In this document: positions 1-7,436 of the stretch, piece after piece
Layout: every line of letters begins with the position of its first letter
How positions within the stretch are numbered: the stretch's first letter is position 1
Source: Thermoplasmata archaeon
Lineage (GTDB): Archaea; Thermoplasmatota; Thermoplasmata; Thermoplasmatales; Thermoplasmataceae
Direction of reading: 5' to 3'
DNA: 23,092 nt
Assembly: GCA_021797525.1 (NCBI GenBank)
Contig: JAJZZQ010000056.1
Location: 1-23,092 of the forward strand
Notes under the pieces: model-generated
The model's input: only the letters and a program-made list of their open reading frames with translations
Database searches by the model: none
Told to the model about the DNA's origin: nothing
Made by a program: the position numbers and the translations under genes

Positions 1-124
1 GTTTTGCCCTCCACTGACTGTCCAGGCTGAAGAATTCATCAAGGGCGGAATCATCGAATCCCCTTGCCTTGAAGGCTTCCCTGAACAATTCTGGGTTCTC
101 CCTCAGGAGATGGATATCTATCAT
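1..124 (-). CDS. serS: Serine--tRNA ligase, N-terminal fragment (runs off window)
   Basis: Only the first 41 codons are present; the gene continues beyond the left edge. The translation opens MIDIHLLRENPELFREAF and continues through a helical stretch ending LDSQWRAK. This is the characteristic start of the long antiparallel coiled-coil arm of class II seryl-tRNA synthetases, which holds the tRNA-Ser variable arm while the catalytic domain charges it with serine. The start is ATG at 124. A TATA-like stretch (TTTTTAAT on the minus strand, 145-152) lies about 25 bases upstream, which fits a leaderless transcript. The call rests on the N-terminal pattern alone, since the class II motifs are outside the window. 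Confidence 0.8.
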   Translation of the reverse strand, partial: MIDIHLLRENPELFREAFKARGFDDSALDEFFSLDSQWRAK

Positions 125-144
125 CCTGCTGTTATATCAAGAGG

Positions 145-152
145 ATTAAAAA
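145..152 (-). promoter_or_regulatory. TATA-like box for serS
   Basis: The minus-strand sequence TTTTTAAT is centred about 25 bases upstream of the serS ATG at 124. That is the archaeal box A distance for a transcript starting at or next to the start codon. It is a position-and-composition call only. Confidence 0.35.
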
Positions 153-194
153 GGATTTCAAGAATGATATGTTAGAATCCGAAGTGGTTCATTT

Positions 195-341
195 ATGTCT
201 TTACCCAAGGACAGACTGGTAATTGAGTTACTCTTCTACAGTAAGAAACTAGAATTGACTGCGCAGGCTGAATATTTTTACAGGGTGGAGATTTTAAATG
301 AAGTGATATGGAGAATGGCTGAGACAGGTAAATCTCTTTAG
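195..341 (+). CDS. Possible small protein, 48 aa, unknown
   Basis: An ATG at 195 opens a 48-codon frame ending in TAG, lying between serS and the membrane-protein gene and divergent from serS. The product begins MSLPKDRLVIELLFYSKKL and is rich in alternating hydrophobic and charged residues. It would form one or two amphipathic helices, with no cysteines and no membrane segment. A TATA-like GATATGTTA (about 167-175) is roughly 25 bases upstream, consistent with leaderless expression. I recognise no family. A frame of this size can occur by chance, so this is a candidate only. Confidence 0.33.
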   Translation: MSLPKDRLVIELLFYSKKLELTAQAEYFYRVEILNEVIWRMAETGKSL

Positions 342-350
342 AATCTGTAA

Positions 351-380
351 ATAAAAAATCCGGGAGGGGGAGTACCTCCC
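351..380 (-). terminator. Hairpin plus T-tract terminator of the membrane-protein gene
   Basis: Read on the minus strand, GGGAGG (380-375), a 7-base loop and CCTCCC (367-362) form a GC-rich stem. It is followed by GGATTTTTTATTT, a T-rich tract. It lies about 30 bases past the stop of the gene ending at 413. A GC stem followed by a T tract is the intrinsic-terminator layout; in archaea the T tract alone may suffice. Confidence 0.6.
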
Positions 381-412
381 TGATCTTTGAGGTGTCTTCA
401 GCTTAAAACTGT

Positions 413-1081
413 TCAGAGATAGGACCAAGAACCACCGTATTCAGAGTCGTCATCTGAGCCATCATTGAATTCTTTTATTGTTCTTGACTCCAGCTTAACT
501 GATGGAACTTTCTTTATAGATGAAAGCCTGCTTTCAACATCCTTTTGCATGAAACTGTGCGATAGATTTTCCTCCTGCATTTTCATATTTGAGTAGAATC
601 CTCCAGTGAAGGAGAATATGTTCAGAAGAAGGATAGATCCTGGCATTATAATTGCCAATGTCTTAATTATTCCATAAGTTGTATATAGGTCATTAAGAAC
701 CCCTGTGTACGCTATCAGATTGGACTGTGAAAACTGCAGAACCCCTGTCGAAAAATACGTACCTGTAGAGCCCAGAACTCCAGTTTTGAAAGGAGACAGC
801 GCAAGTGTAATCATTATTATAACCGCAGTAGAAACAAAGCTCGAAACAAGTGCCTTACCTATTGTTCCTGATTTTCTTCCACCGAGGTAGCCTGCAATTG
901 CTGGGCCGGCCACTGGAACCCACCAGAGCATCATGGAGAAAATAAGCGAATAGAAAATCCCCTTACCCTGAGAATAAACTGAGACATCGTAGCTTTTTCT
1001 GTTCTGCCTCGAAATCTTCTCAAGTTCAAGACCAAATATCCTGTTCTTGAACCTCTCAAACAAACTGTAGGGTGGTGTCAT
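413..1081 (-). CDS. Predicted multi-pass membrane protein, unknown function
   Basis: This is a 222-residue protein. The first 38 residues are basic and presumably cytoplasmic. Hydrophobic segments follow at about 40-66, 76-96 and 138-162. The last 60 residues are soluble and end in an acidic, Gly/Ser/Tyr-rich tail (DDDSEYGGSW). The first membrane segment contains GPAIAGYLGGRKSG, a small-residue turn seen in several uncharacterised archaeal membrane proteins (DUF5518-like). I would not assign a function from it. The gene has its own TATA-like box and a hairpin terminator, so it is probably transcribed alone. The start is ATG. No catalytic motif or signal peptidase site is visible. Confidence 0.7.
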   Translation of the reverse strand: MTPPYSLFERFKNRIFGLELEKISRQNRKSYDVSVYSQGKGIFYSLIFSMMLWWVPVAGPAIAGYLGGRKSGTIGKALVSSFVSTAVIIMITLALSPFKTGVLGSTGTYFSTGVLQFSQSNLIAYTGVLNDLYTTYGIIKTLAIIMPGSILLLNIFSFTGGFYSNMKMQEENLSHSFMQKDVESRLSSIKKVPSVKLESRTIKEFNDGSDDDSEYGGSWSYL

Positions 1082-1111
1082 CTCTTTGTCAGACAGACAT
1101 ATTGTACAAAG

Positions 1112-1119
1112 TATTTAAG
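1112..1119 (-). promoter_or_regulatory. TATA-like box for the 222-aa membrane protein
   Basis: The minus-strand sequence CTTAAATA lies about 31-38 bases upstream of the ATG at 1081, in the 63-base gap after the phosphoglycerate mutase gene. It would give a leader of around 8 bases. The assignment is by position and composition only. Confidence 0.35.
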
Positions 1120-1144
1120 TATTTTGAAAGTGCCCGAATTAATC

Positions 1145-2365
1145 TCAGGCCCCATATTTTTCGTCATTTCCAGACAATTGCCTCATGTATTGCAGCACAT
1201 CACCACTTCCCAGGCTCAGGGAGCCATTCATGCAGGAGATCTCATCAAATAACCTTGCCCCGTCTCTTCTTGTTCCCGGGGATGACATAAGAAGTGGGAG
1301 AGGATCCCCTGAATGCTCTTTGAAATCACATGGTGTGGAATGGTCGCCTGTAATGCATACCGTAACATCAATATCCATTATCGGTTCCAATGCTTTGTCA
1401 AACCTCTCTATGACTCTTTTCTTCAGGATAGCGTCACCATCATGGCCGGCAGCATCTGTACCTTTGATGTTCACAATAACAAAGGTAGAATTCCTCATCT
1501 CCTCAACAGCAGCTTCTATCTTGTTCCTGAAATTTGAATTTACGGTTCCTGTGGCTCCCTCGACTTCCAGAACTTTCATTCCCAGCAGAGAACCAATGCC
1601 CTTTACCATTGGTATGCCGGCAATACATGTACCATTGAACCCGTATTTTTCTCTGAAAGGCTGCAGTTTGGGAGTTAGTCCAGCACCTCTCAGCAGAAGT
1701 TCATTAGCAGGCATCTTTCCATTCTCCTTTCGCCTGAAATTAAATGGGTGTTTGCCCAAGATTGATCTGGCCTCTGCCAGATATTTATTCAGGACCTCTG
1801 CAGTGAAAAGCGCGTCCCTGTCTAATGCCCGAACTTCCTTAACTTTTGCCCCGGATGAGTGCGGATCTGTATCTGTAATCCTGTCACTTAGACCATCACC
1901 TTTTACCACCAATGCTGCCCTGTGTTCAACTCCTGCTTTGACCTGAAATGAGAGGCCATCCATTTCCATGCACAGAGCATCTGCAAGTTCAGAGGCATTT
2001 TCATCCAACCTCCCGGCCCTTCTATCCAAGACTGTGCCTTCCGAGTCTGCAGTTGCAAAATTGGCTCTGAAAGCCAGGTCACCTCCGGATAATCTAAGAC
2101 CCAGCCCCATAGCCTCGAATGGGCCTCTTCCTGAGTAGAAACGTACAGGATCATAACCAAGAAGAGACAGGTGAGATGTGTCGGAGCCTGTAGTCATTCC
2201 AGGACTAACGGAATACATAAGGCCACCCAATCCTCTCCTTATGAGGGAATTCAGATTGGGGCGATATGCGGCCTGAAGTGGCGTAAGGCCTCCAAGATCA
2301 CGACAGGGCCTGTCACCAAGGCCATCCATAACAATGAGAAGCATTGGTATTCCCAATTCGATCAC
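1145..2365 (-). CDS. apgM: 2,3-bisphosphoglycerate-independent phosphoglycerate mutase, archaeal type
   Basis: This enzyme interconverts 3- and 2-phosphoglycerate in the lower part of glycolysis and gluconeogenesis without a bisphosphoglycerate cofactor. The 406-residue product has the alkaline-phosphatase-superfamily metal site split between its ends. VMDGLGDRP sits near residues 12-20, the GSDTSHLSLLGYDP block holding the phosphorylated serine sits near 60-73, and DAAGHDGD and DHSTPC lie near the C-terminus. Its length is normal for the archaeal subfamily. The longest start is GTG at 2365, overlapping the ahcY stop (GTGA) with a purine-rich GAAGAGG just upstream. An ATG at 2344 (residue 8) would give the more usual N-terminus MLLIVMDGLG, so the start is unsettled. 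It is the third gene of a coupled operon. Confidence 0.93.
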   Translation of the reverse strand: MIELGIPMLLIVMDGLGDRPCRDLGGLTPLQAAYRPNLNSLIRRGLGGLMYSVSPGMTTGSDTSHLSLLGYDPVRFYSGRGPFEAMGLGLRLSGGDLAFRANFATADSEGTVLDRRAGRLDENASELADALCMEMDGLSFQVKAGVEHRAALVVKGDGLSDRITDTDPHSSGAKVKEVRALDRDALFTAEVLNKYLAEARSILGKHPFNFRRKENGKMPANELLLRGAGLTPKLQPFREKYGFNGTCIAGIPMVKGIGSLLGMKVLEVEGATGTVNSNFRNKIEAAVEEMRNSTFVIVNIKGTDAAGHDGDAILKKRVIERFDKALEPIMDIDVTVCITGDHSTPCDFKEHSGDPLPLLMSSPGTRRDGARLFDEISCMNGSLSLGSGDVLQYMRQLSGNDEKYGA

Positions 2366-3600
2366 GTGCCCTCTTCCCAGCTATCGGAATATTTCATCTG
2401 TTCATCGCTGAGGGTGTCAATTTTGATTCCCATGGAATCCAGTTTTATTTCTGCGATTTCGTAGTCAATCTCTCTTGGGACTGGAAATACTCCTGGCTTG
2501 AGGCTTTCATGATTCTTCAACAGGTATTCAGCTGTAAGGGCCTGGACAGCAAAACTCATATCCATGATCTCAACAGGGTGGCCCTGCCCGGCTGCGAGGT
2601 TCACAAGCCTTCCCTCTGCTATTAGATTTATTTCGTTGCCATTTTCAAGCCTGTACTTGCGTACAAAGTCTCTTACCTGCTTCTTCTCAATAGATCTGGA
2701 TTCCAGTTCGCTGAACGGGATCTCATTATTGAAATGGCCTGAGTTTGCAAGAATCAGATTATGCTTGGCGGTAAGCAGATCCTCATATGTAATTATATCC
2801 CTCATTCCAGTGGCTGTGACCACCAGATCGGCAGTCTTAAGAGCATCCCTCATTTTCCTGACGGTAAAACCATCCATTGCAGCTTCAACTGCCTTAACCT
2901 GATCCACCTCAGTAACAGTAACAAGGGCTCCCATCCCTTTCATTCTCATTGCTATGCCTTTTCCACACCACCCATATCCTGCCACCACAACGCTCTTGCC
3001 TGCTATGAGTGTGTTGGTTGCATTCATTATACCATCGAGTGTGCTCTGGCCTGTACCATATCTGTTATCGAAAAAATGCTTCATCTGAGCATCGTTCACA
3101 TCAAACATTGGGAATCTCAGTATTTTCTGCCTGTCCATTGCTCTGAGCCTCACAACTCCTGTGGTTGTCTCCTCGTTCCCGCCGAAAATGTCCTTCTGAA
3201 GATCCTGCCTTTCCTGATGGACTATTTTTGTAAGATCGCCTCCGTCATCAATAATGATGTTTGGTTTCAGATCAAGAGTTTTGTTCAGATACTCATAGTA
3301 TTCAGACTCTGTCTCGCCTTTCCTGGCGTATACTTCCATGCCTCTTGTGACTTTCAGGGATTCAACGACGCTGTCATCTGAACTGAGTGGGTTGCATGAA
3401 GCCATTCTCACCTGTGCACCCCCTTCTTTGAGAAGATATGCAAATACTCCTGTCTTCGCTTCCACGTGAAGGGCCATTGCTATGCGAACACCCTTGAATG
3501 GAAGTTCCTTCCTGAACCTCTTTCTGATGGCCGAAAGAGCGTCCATTCTCTCATAAGCCCACTGGAACCTGAGGTCCCCCTTTTCAAGATTTTCAGTCAT
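2362..3600 (-). CDS. ahcY: S-adenosylhomocysteine hydrolase
   Basis: The enzyme reversibly splits S-adenosyl-L-homocysteine, the by-product of SAM-dependent methylation, into adenosine and homocysteine, using tightly bound NAD. The 412-residue length is typical of archaeal forms. The N-terminal substrate domain shows MALHVEAKTGVFAYLL near residue 41. The NAD-binding Rossmann motif AGYGWCGKGIAMRMKGMGA lies in the centre, preceded by the hinge region FDNRYGTGQSTLDGI. The start ATG overlaps the stop of the upstream reductase gene as ATGA, and its own stop overlaps the next gene as GTGA, so translation is probably coupled across the operon. Removing SAH fits a cell with several SAM-dependent tRNA methylases, one of which (trm5) is encoded nearby. 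Confidence 0.95.
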   Translation of the reverse strand: MTENLEKGDLRFQWAYERMDALSAIRKRFRKELPFKGVRIAMALHVEAKTGVFAYLLKEGGAQVRMASCNPLSSDDSVVESLKVTRGMEVYARKGETESEYYEYLNKTLDLKPNIIIDDGGDLTKIVHQERQDLQKDIFGGNEETTTGVVRLRAMDRQKILRFPMFDVNDAQMKHFFDNRYGTGQSTLDGIMNATNTLIAGKSVVVAGYGWCGKGIAMRMKGMGALVTVTEVDQVKAVEAAMDGFTVRKMRDALKTADLVVTATGMRDIITYEDLLTAKHNLILANSGHFNNEIPFSELESRSIEKKQVRDFVRKYRLENGNEINLIAEGRLVNLAAGQGHPVEIMDMSFAVQALTAEYLLKNHESLKPGVFPVPREIDYEIAEIKLDSMGIKIDTLSDEQMKYSDSWEEGT

Positions 3601-4226
3601 ATATACAGTGATTGCGGATCAAGATTTATAATTACACCCTCGCCCATCCTGGAAACCTGAAGGAACTTCAGTTTCATCTCAAGGCTGGAACTGAAGAGCG
3701 GCATGCCATCACCCTCAATTATTATGTTTCCAAGATAAATATAAAAATAATCTATCCTTCTGCTCTGAATCAGCTGATTAATGACATCCCTCCCGCCTTC
3801 CACTAAAATCTTTCTGAACCCCATGCTGCCAAGATCATCAAGGATATTTTCCATGTATAATCCTTCCTTTTCCTTTCTTACAATTCGAGCATTTCCTAGC
3901 CTTTCTCTGCGGGAAGAGGAGAAAATTATGGTTTCCTGCTGATCATTCAGTACATTGGAATTCTCTGGTATCCTGAGCTGTTCATCCAGAATTATCCTGG
4001 TTGGTCTCCGATCATTTTTCAGGAATCTGTCATTAATGCCCAGATACGGATTGTCGTTGATGATCGTTCTGGCTCCAACCAGAATTGCGTCTGACTCGCT
4101 CCGAAGTCTGTGGACACGATCCATGTCCTCATTTCCGGATATTCTGACTCTTCTTCCGTTCCTTCCTGCCATCATTCCATTGAGGCTGAGTGCAACATTG
4201 ACCGTGACTATTGTGTTATGAGCCAC
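3597..4226 (-). CDS. arfC: 2,5-diamino-6-ribosylamino-pyrimidinone 5'-phosphate reductase (RibD C-terminal family)
   Basis: The protein belongs to the RibD C-terminal/RIB7 family. In archaea this stand-alone reductase makes the ribitylamino intermediate of riboflavin and F420 synthesis from the ribosylamino pyrimidine, using NADPH. The 209 residues are the normal size of the single-domain form. Diagnostic blocks are VALSLNGMMAG near the N-terminus, ILVGARTIINDNPYLG near residue 48 and ILVEGG near 140, which builds the nucleotide site. The start is GTG at 4226; an AT-rich box at 4241-4255 fits a leaderless promoter. It is the first gene of the operon with ahcY and apgM, joined by an ATGA overlap. 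The paralogous dihydrofolate-reductase-like role is possible but less likely. Confidence 0.85.
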   Translation of the reverse strand: MAHNTIVTVNVALSLNGMMAGRNGRRVRISGNEDMDRVHRLRSESDAILVGARTIINDNPYLGINDRFLKNDRRPTRIILDEQLRIPENSNVLNDQQETIIFSSSRRERLGNARIVRKEKEGLYMENILDDLGSMGFRKILVEGGRDVINQLIQSRRIDYFYIYLGNIIIEGDGMPLFSSSLEMKLKFLQVSRMGEGVIINLDPQSLYI

Positions 4227-4240
4227 AATTCAAGTAACGC

Positions 4241-4252
4241 TAATTTAAATTA
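4241..4252. promoter_or_regulatory. Palindromic AT-rich promoter element between two divergent operons
   Basis: TAATTTAAATTA is a perfect 12-base palindrome in the 95-base gap between the divergent riboflavin-reductase and Hel308 genes. It sits about 20-26 bases from the GTG at 4226 on the minus strand. Being symmetrical, it could serve as box A in both directions. A second TATA-like sequence (4288-4300) is better placed for Hel308. Confidence 0.45.
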
Positions 4253-4287
4253 AAACTGATCCTGCATTCTTTTTGCAATTTTCAAAA

Positions 4288-4300
4288 CATGTATATGCAT
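4288..4300 (+). promoter_or_regulatory. TATA-like box for hel308
   Basis: CATGTATATGCAT (4288-4300) is centred 28 bases before the ATG at 4322. This spacing predicts a leaderless transcript beginning at that ATG. It argues against the upstream in-frame ATG at 4289, which lies inside the box itself. Confidence 0.45.
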
Positions 4301-4321
4301 CACCTGCATTTCATTGAACGA

Positions 4322-6382
4322 ATGAGGATCAGCGACATTGGACTTGCAGATAACTTCCTTAACCTCTTTGGCGGACACGATTATATACTTTATCCCCACC
4401 AGAAAGATGCAATCTCCCGCATAAACGAAAGGAAAAGCCTTATCCTCTCAGTGCCCACGGCATCAGGGAAGACACTTGTTGCCTATGTTGCCATCTTCAA
4501 GGAATATCTCAGGCACGGAAGATGCATATATATCGTGCCTCTTAAGGCCCTGGCCTCGGAGAAGTTTGAGGAGCTAAGGGAACTCAGGCAATTTGGGATG
4601 AGGGTGGGCATTTCTGTGGGTGACTTTGAAGAATCACCTGAAATACTTAAAAAATTTGATGTTCTTGTCTGTACATCAGAAAAGGCGGACTCACTGTTTC
4701 ATCATGATCCTGCTATGATGTTTGATGTATCACTCATTGTGGCAGACGAGCTACATCTTGTAGGCGATCCCGGCAGAGGGCCCAGGCTAGAGATGTTCCT
4801 TACTGCAGCAAAGTACATGAATCCGGACATCTCTATTCTTGGACTTTCTGCCACTATAAGCAATACCACTGAACTTTCCGACTGGCTACAGTGCGACCTT
4901 ATCAAGAGTGATTTCAGGCCAGTGGAGCTTAGAAAAGGTCTGATCTCTGACTCCACAATGATATTTGAAGACGGTGAGAAGACTAAACTCAGGCGGAAAA
5001 TGGAACTGCAGGATGCAGTATCTTATTTCATTAACCAGGGAGGGCAGGTTCTTGTTTTTGTAAATTCCAGAAAAAGATCTGAGGACACGGCCATCAAACT
5101 TTCGCTATCACTTGGGCTTTCATCTGATGAGAGTTTAACTGAGCCAGAGGAAAAGACTGACAGGTTTGCCAGGATCCTGGCCACCATAATTCCAAGAGGG
5201 GTTGCATTCCACCATGCAGGACTTTCTGGCTCTGATAGAAAAATGGTGGAGGATAAATTTAAATCTGGGGACCTGAAGGTCATTGTTGCTACGCCGACAC
5301 TTGCAGCAGGAGTTAATCTGCCAGCTAGGGCAGTAATAATCAGAGATATAACACGTTTCTCCGATGGCGCGGTGGGATACATCTCAAATACTGAGGCGAA
5401 CCAGATGCTTGGAAGAGCGGGAAGACCAAAATTTGACACAGTAGGGTATGGCGTCATATACTCTGCGAATCCATCCTCCATAGAAAGGATAAAAGAATAT
5501 TTCAATGGAGAACCGGAACCTGTAAATTCAAATCTTGGAAATGGAAGAATGATCAGGTTCAACACACTTGCACTTATATCCACAGGACTTGGATCTACAA
5601 AAGAGAACATACTCAAATTCTTTCAGAAATCACTGATGGCAGTTCAGAAAGATCTGAAGGGAATGGAACCTGCACTTGACTCTTCCATACAGTACCTAAT
5701 AGAGAATGGCCTGGCAAAGGCATTAGGAGAAAGGCTTTCCATTTCCCAGATAGGAAAACTTGTTAGCGACCTCTATATTGACCCGCAGACAGCCATTCTA
5801 TTCAGGGACTATCTTAGCAATGGAAACTATGAGGATGAATCCGCTGTCACAATAATATCAATGTCCCAGGATCTGCAACCCATAAATATGAGGAGTAGCG
5901 AACAGGAATTGGTCGAGGAGTTCCTGATTTCCCGGGAACTCCCATACTTTGACCTGGATGACTATGAGTCAAGGATAAAGACTGCTATGATCCTGCTGGA
6001 CTGGATAAATGAGGTTGGAATAGATGTAATTTGTGAAAAATACGGAATAGGGCCCGGAGACATACAGTCAAGGATAAGCACTGCAGAGTGGATGGCTTTT
6101 GCACTTGGGAGAATGGCCCACATGCTTCTTCCACAGAAATCCTCATATTTCCAGATGCTGAGCCTTAGATTGAGGGAGGGGATTAAGTCAGACATAATGG
6201 AGCTGACGACTGTGCCCAACATAGGTAGGGTCAGGGCCAGAAGGTTATACAATGCTGGAATCAGAAGCGTTGAACAGCTGGCATCAGCAAATGTCGAATC
6301 GTTGAAAAGGATTGCAGGATTTTCTGACAGGCTCTCTGCCGAGACAATCTCACATGCCGCCCACTTAAGGGATATAAGATGA
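4322..6382 (+). CDS. hel308: Hel308-type superfamily 2 DNA helicase
   Basis: This is an ATP-dependent 3'-5' DNA helicase of the Hel308/Hjm family, which acts on stalled or branched replication forks. The 686-residue reading starts MRISDIGLADNFL, the usual Hel308 opening, with the Q-motif YPHQ near residue 25. Helicase motifs in order are Walker A PTASGKT (45-51), DELH (142-145), SAT (176-178), the TLAAGVNLPAR block and QMLGRAGRP. The C-terminus carries a helix-hairpin-helix-like stretch (VPNIGRVRARRLYNAG) as in the ratchet/HhH part of Hel308. An ATG 11 codons upstream (4289) is open, but homology and the TATA position favour 4322. It is the first gene of a plus-strand run, overlapping trm5 by ATGA. 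Confidence 0.93.
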   Translation: MRISDIGLADNFLNLFGGHDYILYPHQKDAISRINERKSLILSVPTASGKTLVAYVAIFKEYLRHGRCIYIVPLKALASEKFEELRELRQFGMRVGISVGDFEESPEILKKFDVLVCTSEKADSLFHHDPAMMFDVSLIVADELHLVGDPGRGPRLEMFLTAAKYMNPDISILGLSATISNTTELSDWLQCDLIKSDFRPVELRKGLISDSTMIFEDGEKTKLRRKMELQDAVSYFINQGGQVLVFVNSRKRSEDTAIKLSLSLGLSSDESLTEPEEKTDRFARILATIIPRGVAFHHAGLSGSDRKMVEDKFKSGDLKVIVATPTLAAGVNLPARAVIIRDITRFSDGAVGYISNTEANQMLGRAGRPKFDTVGYGVIYSANPSSIERIKEYFNGEPEPVNSNLGNGRMIRFNTLALISTGLGSTKENILKFFQKSLMAVQKDLKGMEPALDSSIQYLIENGLAKALGERLSISQIGKLVSDLYIDPQTAILFRDYLSNGNYEDESAVTIISMSQDLQPINMRSSEQELVEEFLISRELPYFDLDDYESRIKTAMILLDWINEVGIDVICEKYGIGPGDIQSRISTAEWMAFALGRMAHMLLPQKSSYFQMLSLRLREGIKSDIMELTTVPNIGRVRARRLYNAGIRSVEQLASANVESLKRIAGFSDRLSAETISHAAHLRDIR

Positions 6383-7371
6383 CTATTCATGCGTCTGTTT
6401 CTAAGACTATAGCACAGTCTGCCATAGAATGGCTCAGGGCAAACAAACTTATTGACGACAGTTTCAGGATCCAGAATACAGGTTCAAAAGTTCTGATACC
6501 ACTCAAGACCAGTAGTCTGGGGATCCCCCCTTTCGAAATTGAAATTCAGGATCTGGCTGGAAAGAAGAGAGAGATAAAGAATAAACCTGTGTCAGCAAGA
6601 GCCTCCTTTGACCATCTTGGATCAGTGGCAATATTGAAGATCCGGGACATTAATCGGGCAGTGGAGGTAGCACAGTCTATTCTCCACACAAATGCGAGCA
6701 TCAAAAGCGTCTATCTTGACAGAGGAATTACAGGAAGGGAAAGGATCAGGGACCTTACTCTCCTAGCAGGAGATCAGAATTATCTTGTTACCCACCGGGA
6801 GAATGGACTCAGGTTCATGTTTGACCTCAGAGAGGTATACTTTTCCCCAAGGCTTGCAACCGAACGCCTTCTTCTATCCAAGAGATGTGCTGAAAGCGAA
6901 AAAGTGCTGGACATGTTCTCTGGAATAGGCCCATTTGCAATAACGATCGCAAAGCTTGCCGGATCGAATGTTAGGTGTTTTGACCTTAACGAGAGATGCA
7001 TATACTGGCTTAGGAAGAACAGTTCCCTGAATGGAGTCACTGAAAAAATTTCAATGGAGGCTGGAGATTCAGCGACCCTGATTGAAAGTGAGGGGAAATT
7101 TGACAGAATTATAATGAACCTGCCGCATAGTGCGGGAGAATTCCTTTCTTTGGCAATGAAACACCTGAACCCTGGTGGAGTGATAAATTACTACGAGATA
7201 TCCAATTCTTTTGAGCTTGAAAAGAGAATGGAACAGATCAGAGATTTGGGCATGGTAATTACCAGGAAGAGAATAGTTCACGGCTACGCGCCCGGAGTTT
7301 ATATGCACTCACTGGAGCTCTCCATCAGAAGTGGATTCAAGCCAAGTGTTTTTAATGAAGATTCTAATTGA
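6379..7371 (+). CDS. trm5: tRNA (guanine37-N1)-methyltransferase, Trm5 family
   Basis: The enzyme uses SAM to methylate N1 of G37, next to the tRNA anticodon, which prevents +1 frameshifting. The 330-residue product has an N-terminal RNA-binding part, followed by YFSPRLATER near 154-163. The class I SAM-binding motif DMFSGIGPFAITIAK lies at 178-192, and FDLNE near 201 supplies the ribose-binding acidic residue. MNLPHSAGEFL near 246-256 is the NLP catalytic loop typical of Trm5. Together these separate it from generic methylases. It is translationally coupled to hel308 (ATGA). About 65 bases separate it from uppS. The methyl by-product SAH would be handled by ahcY, encoded upstream on the other strand. 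Confidence 0.92.
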   Translation: MTIHASVSKTIAQSAIEWLRANKLIDDSFRIQNTGSKVLIPLKTSSLGIPPFEIEIQDLAGKKREIKNKPVSARASFDHLGSVAILKIRDINRAVEVAQSILHTNASIKSVYLDRGITGRERIRDLTLLAGDQNYLVTHRENGLRFMFDLREVYFSPRLATERLLLSKRCAESEKVLDMFSGIGPFAITIAKLAGSNVRCFDLNERCIYWLRKNSSLNGVTEKISMEAGDSATLIESEGKFDRIIMNLPHSAGEFLSLAMKHLNPGGVINYYEISNSFELEKRMEQIRDLGMVITRKRIVHGYAPGVYMHSLELSIRSGFKPSVFNEDSN

Positions 7372-7421
7372 TGTAAAGGATTCCGATCATCAGATCTAAA
7401 TGATTTCCAAGTGAACGCAAT

Positions 7422-7429
7422 GGAGGTGA
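7422..7429 (+). promoter_or_regulatory. Shine-Dalgarno sequence that fixes the uppS start
   Basis: GGAGGTGA is a full complement to the archaeal 16S rRNA 3' end. It is followed after 7 bases by an in-frame CTG at 7437. The same octamer stands 6 bases before the prpB ATG elsewhere in this window, showing that this organism uses this arrangement. No ATG, GTG or TTG in the uppS frame is within range of it. Confidence 0.7.
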
Positions 7430-7436
7430 AAGTTAT

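Noticed and set aside
352..400. Plus-strand terminator for the 48-codon frame
   Set aside because: The stem is symmetric, but the T tract lies only on the minus strand, so it fits the membrane-protein gene instead.
1185..1946. A 253-codon plus-strand open frame
   Set aside because: It is fully antisense to apgM, which has intact enzyme motifs. The antisense product is Ser/Pro-rich with no recognisable domain, as expected of a shadow frame.
5023..5616. A 197-codon minus-strand open frame
   Set aside because: It is antisense to the helicase motifs of Hel308 and has shadow-frame composition; no ribosome site or promoter was seen.
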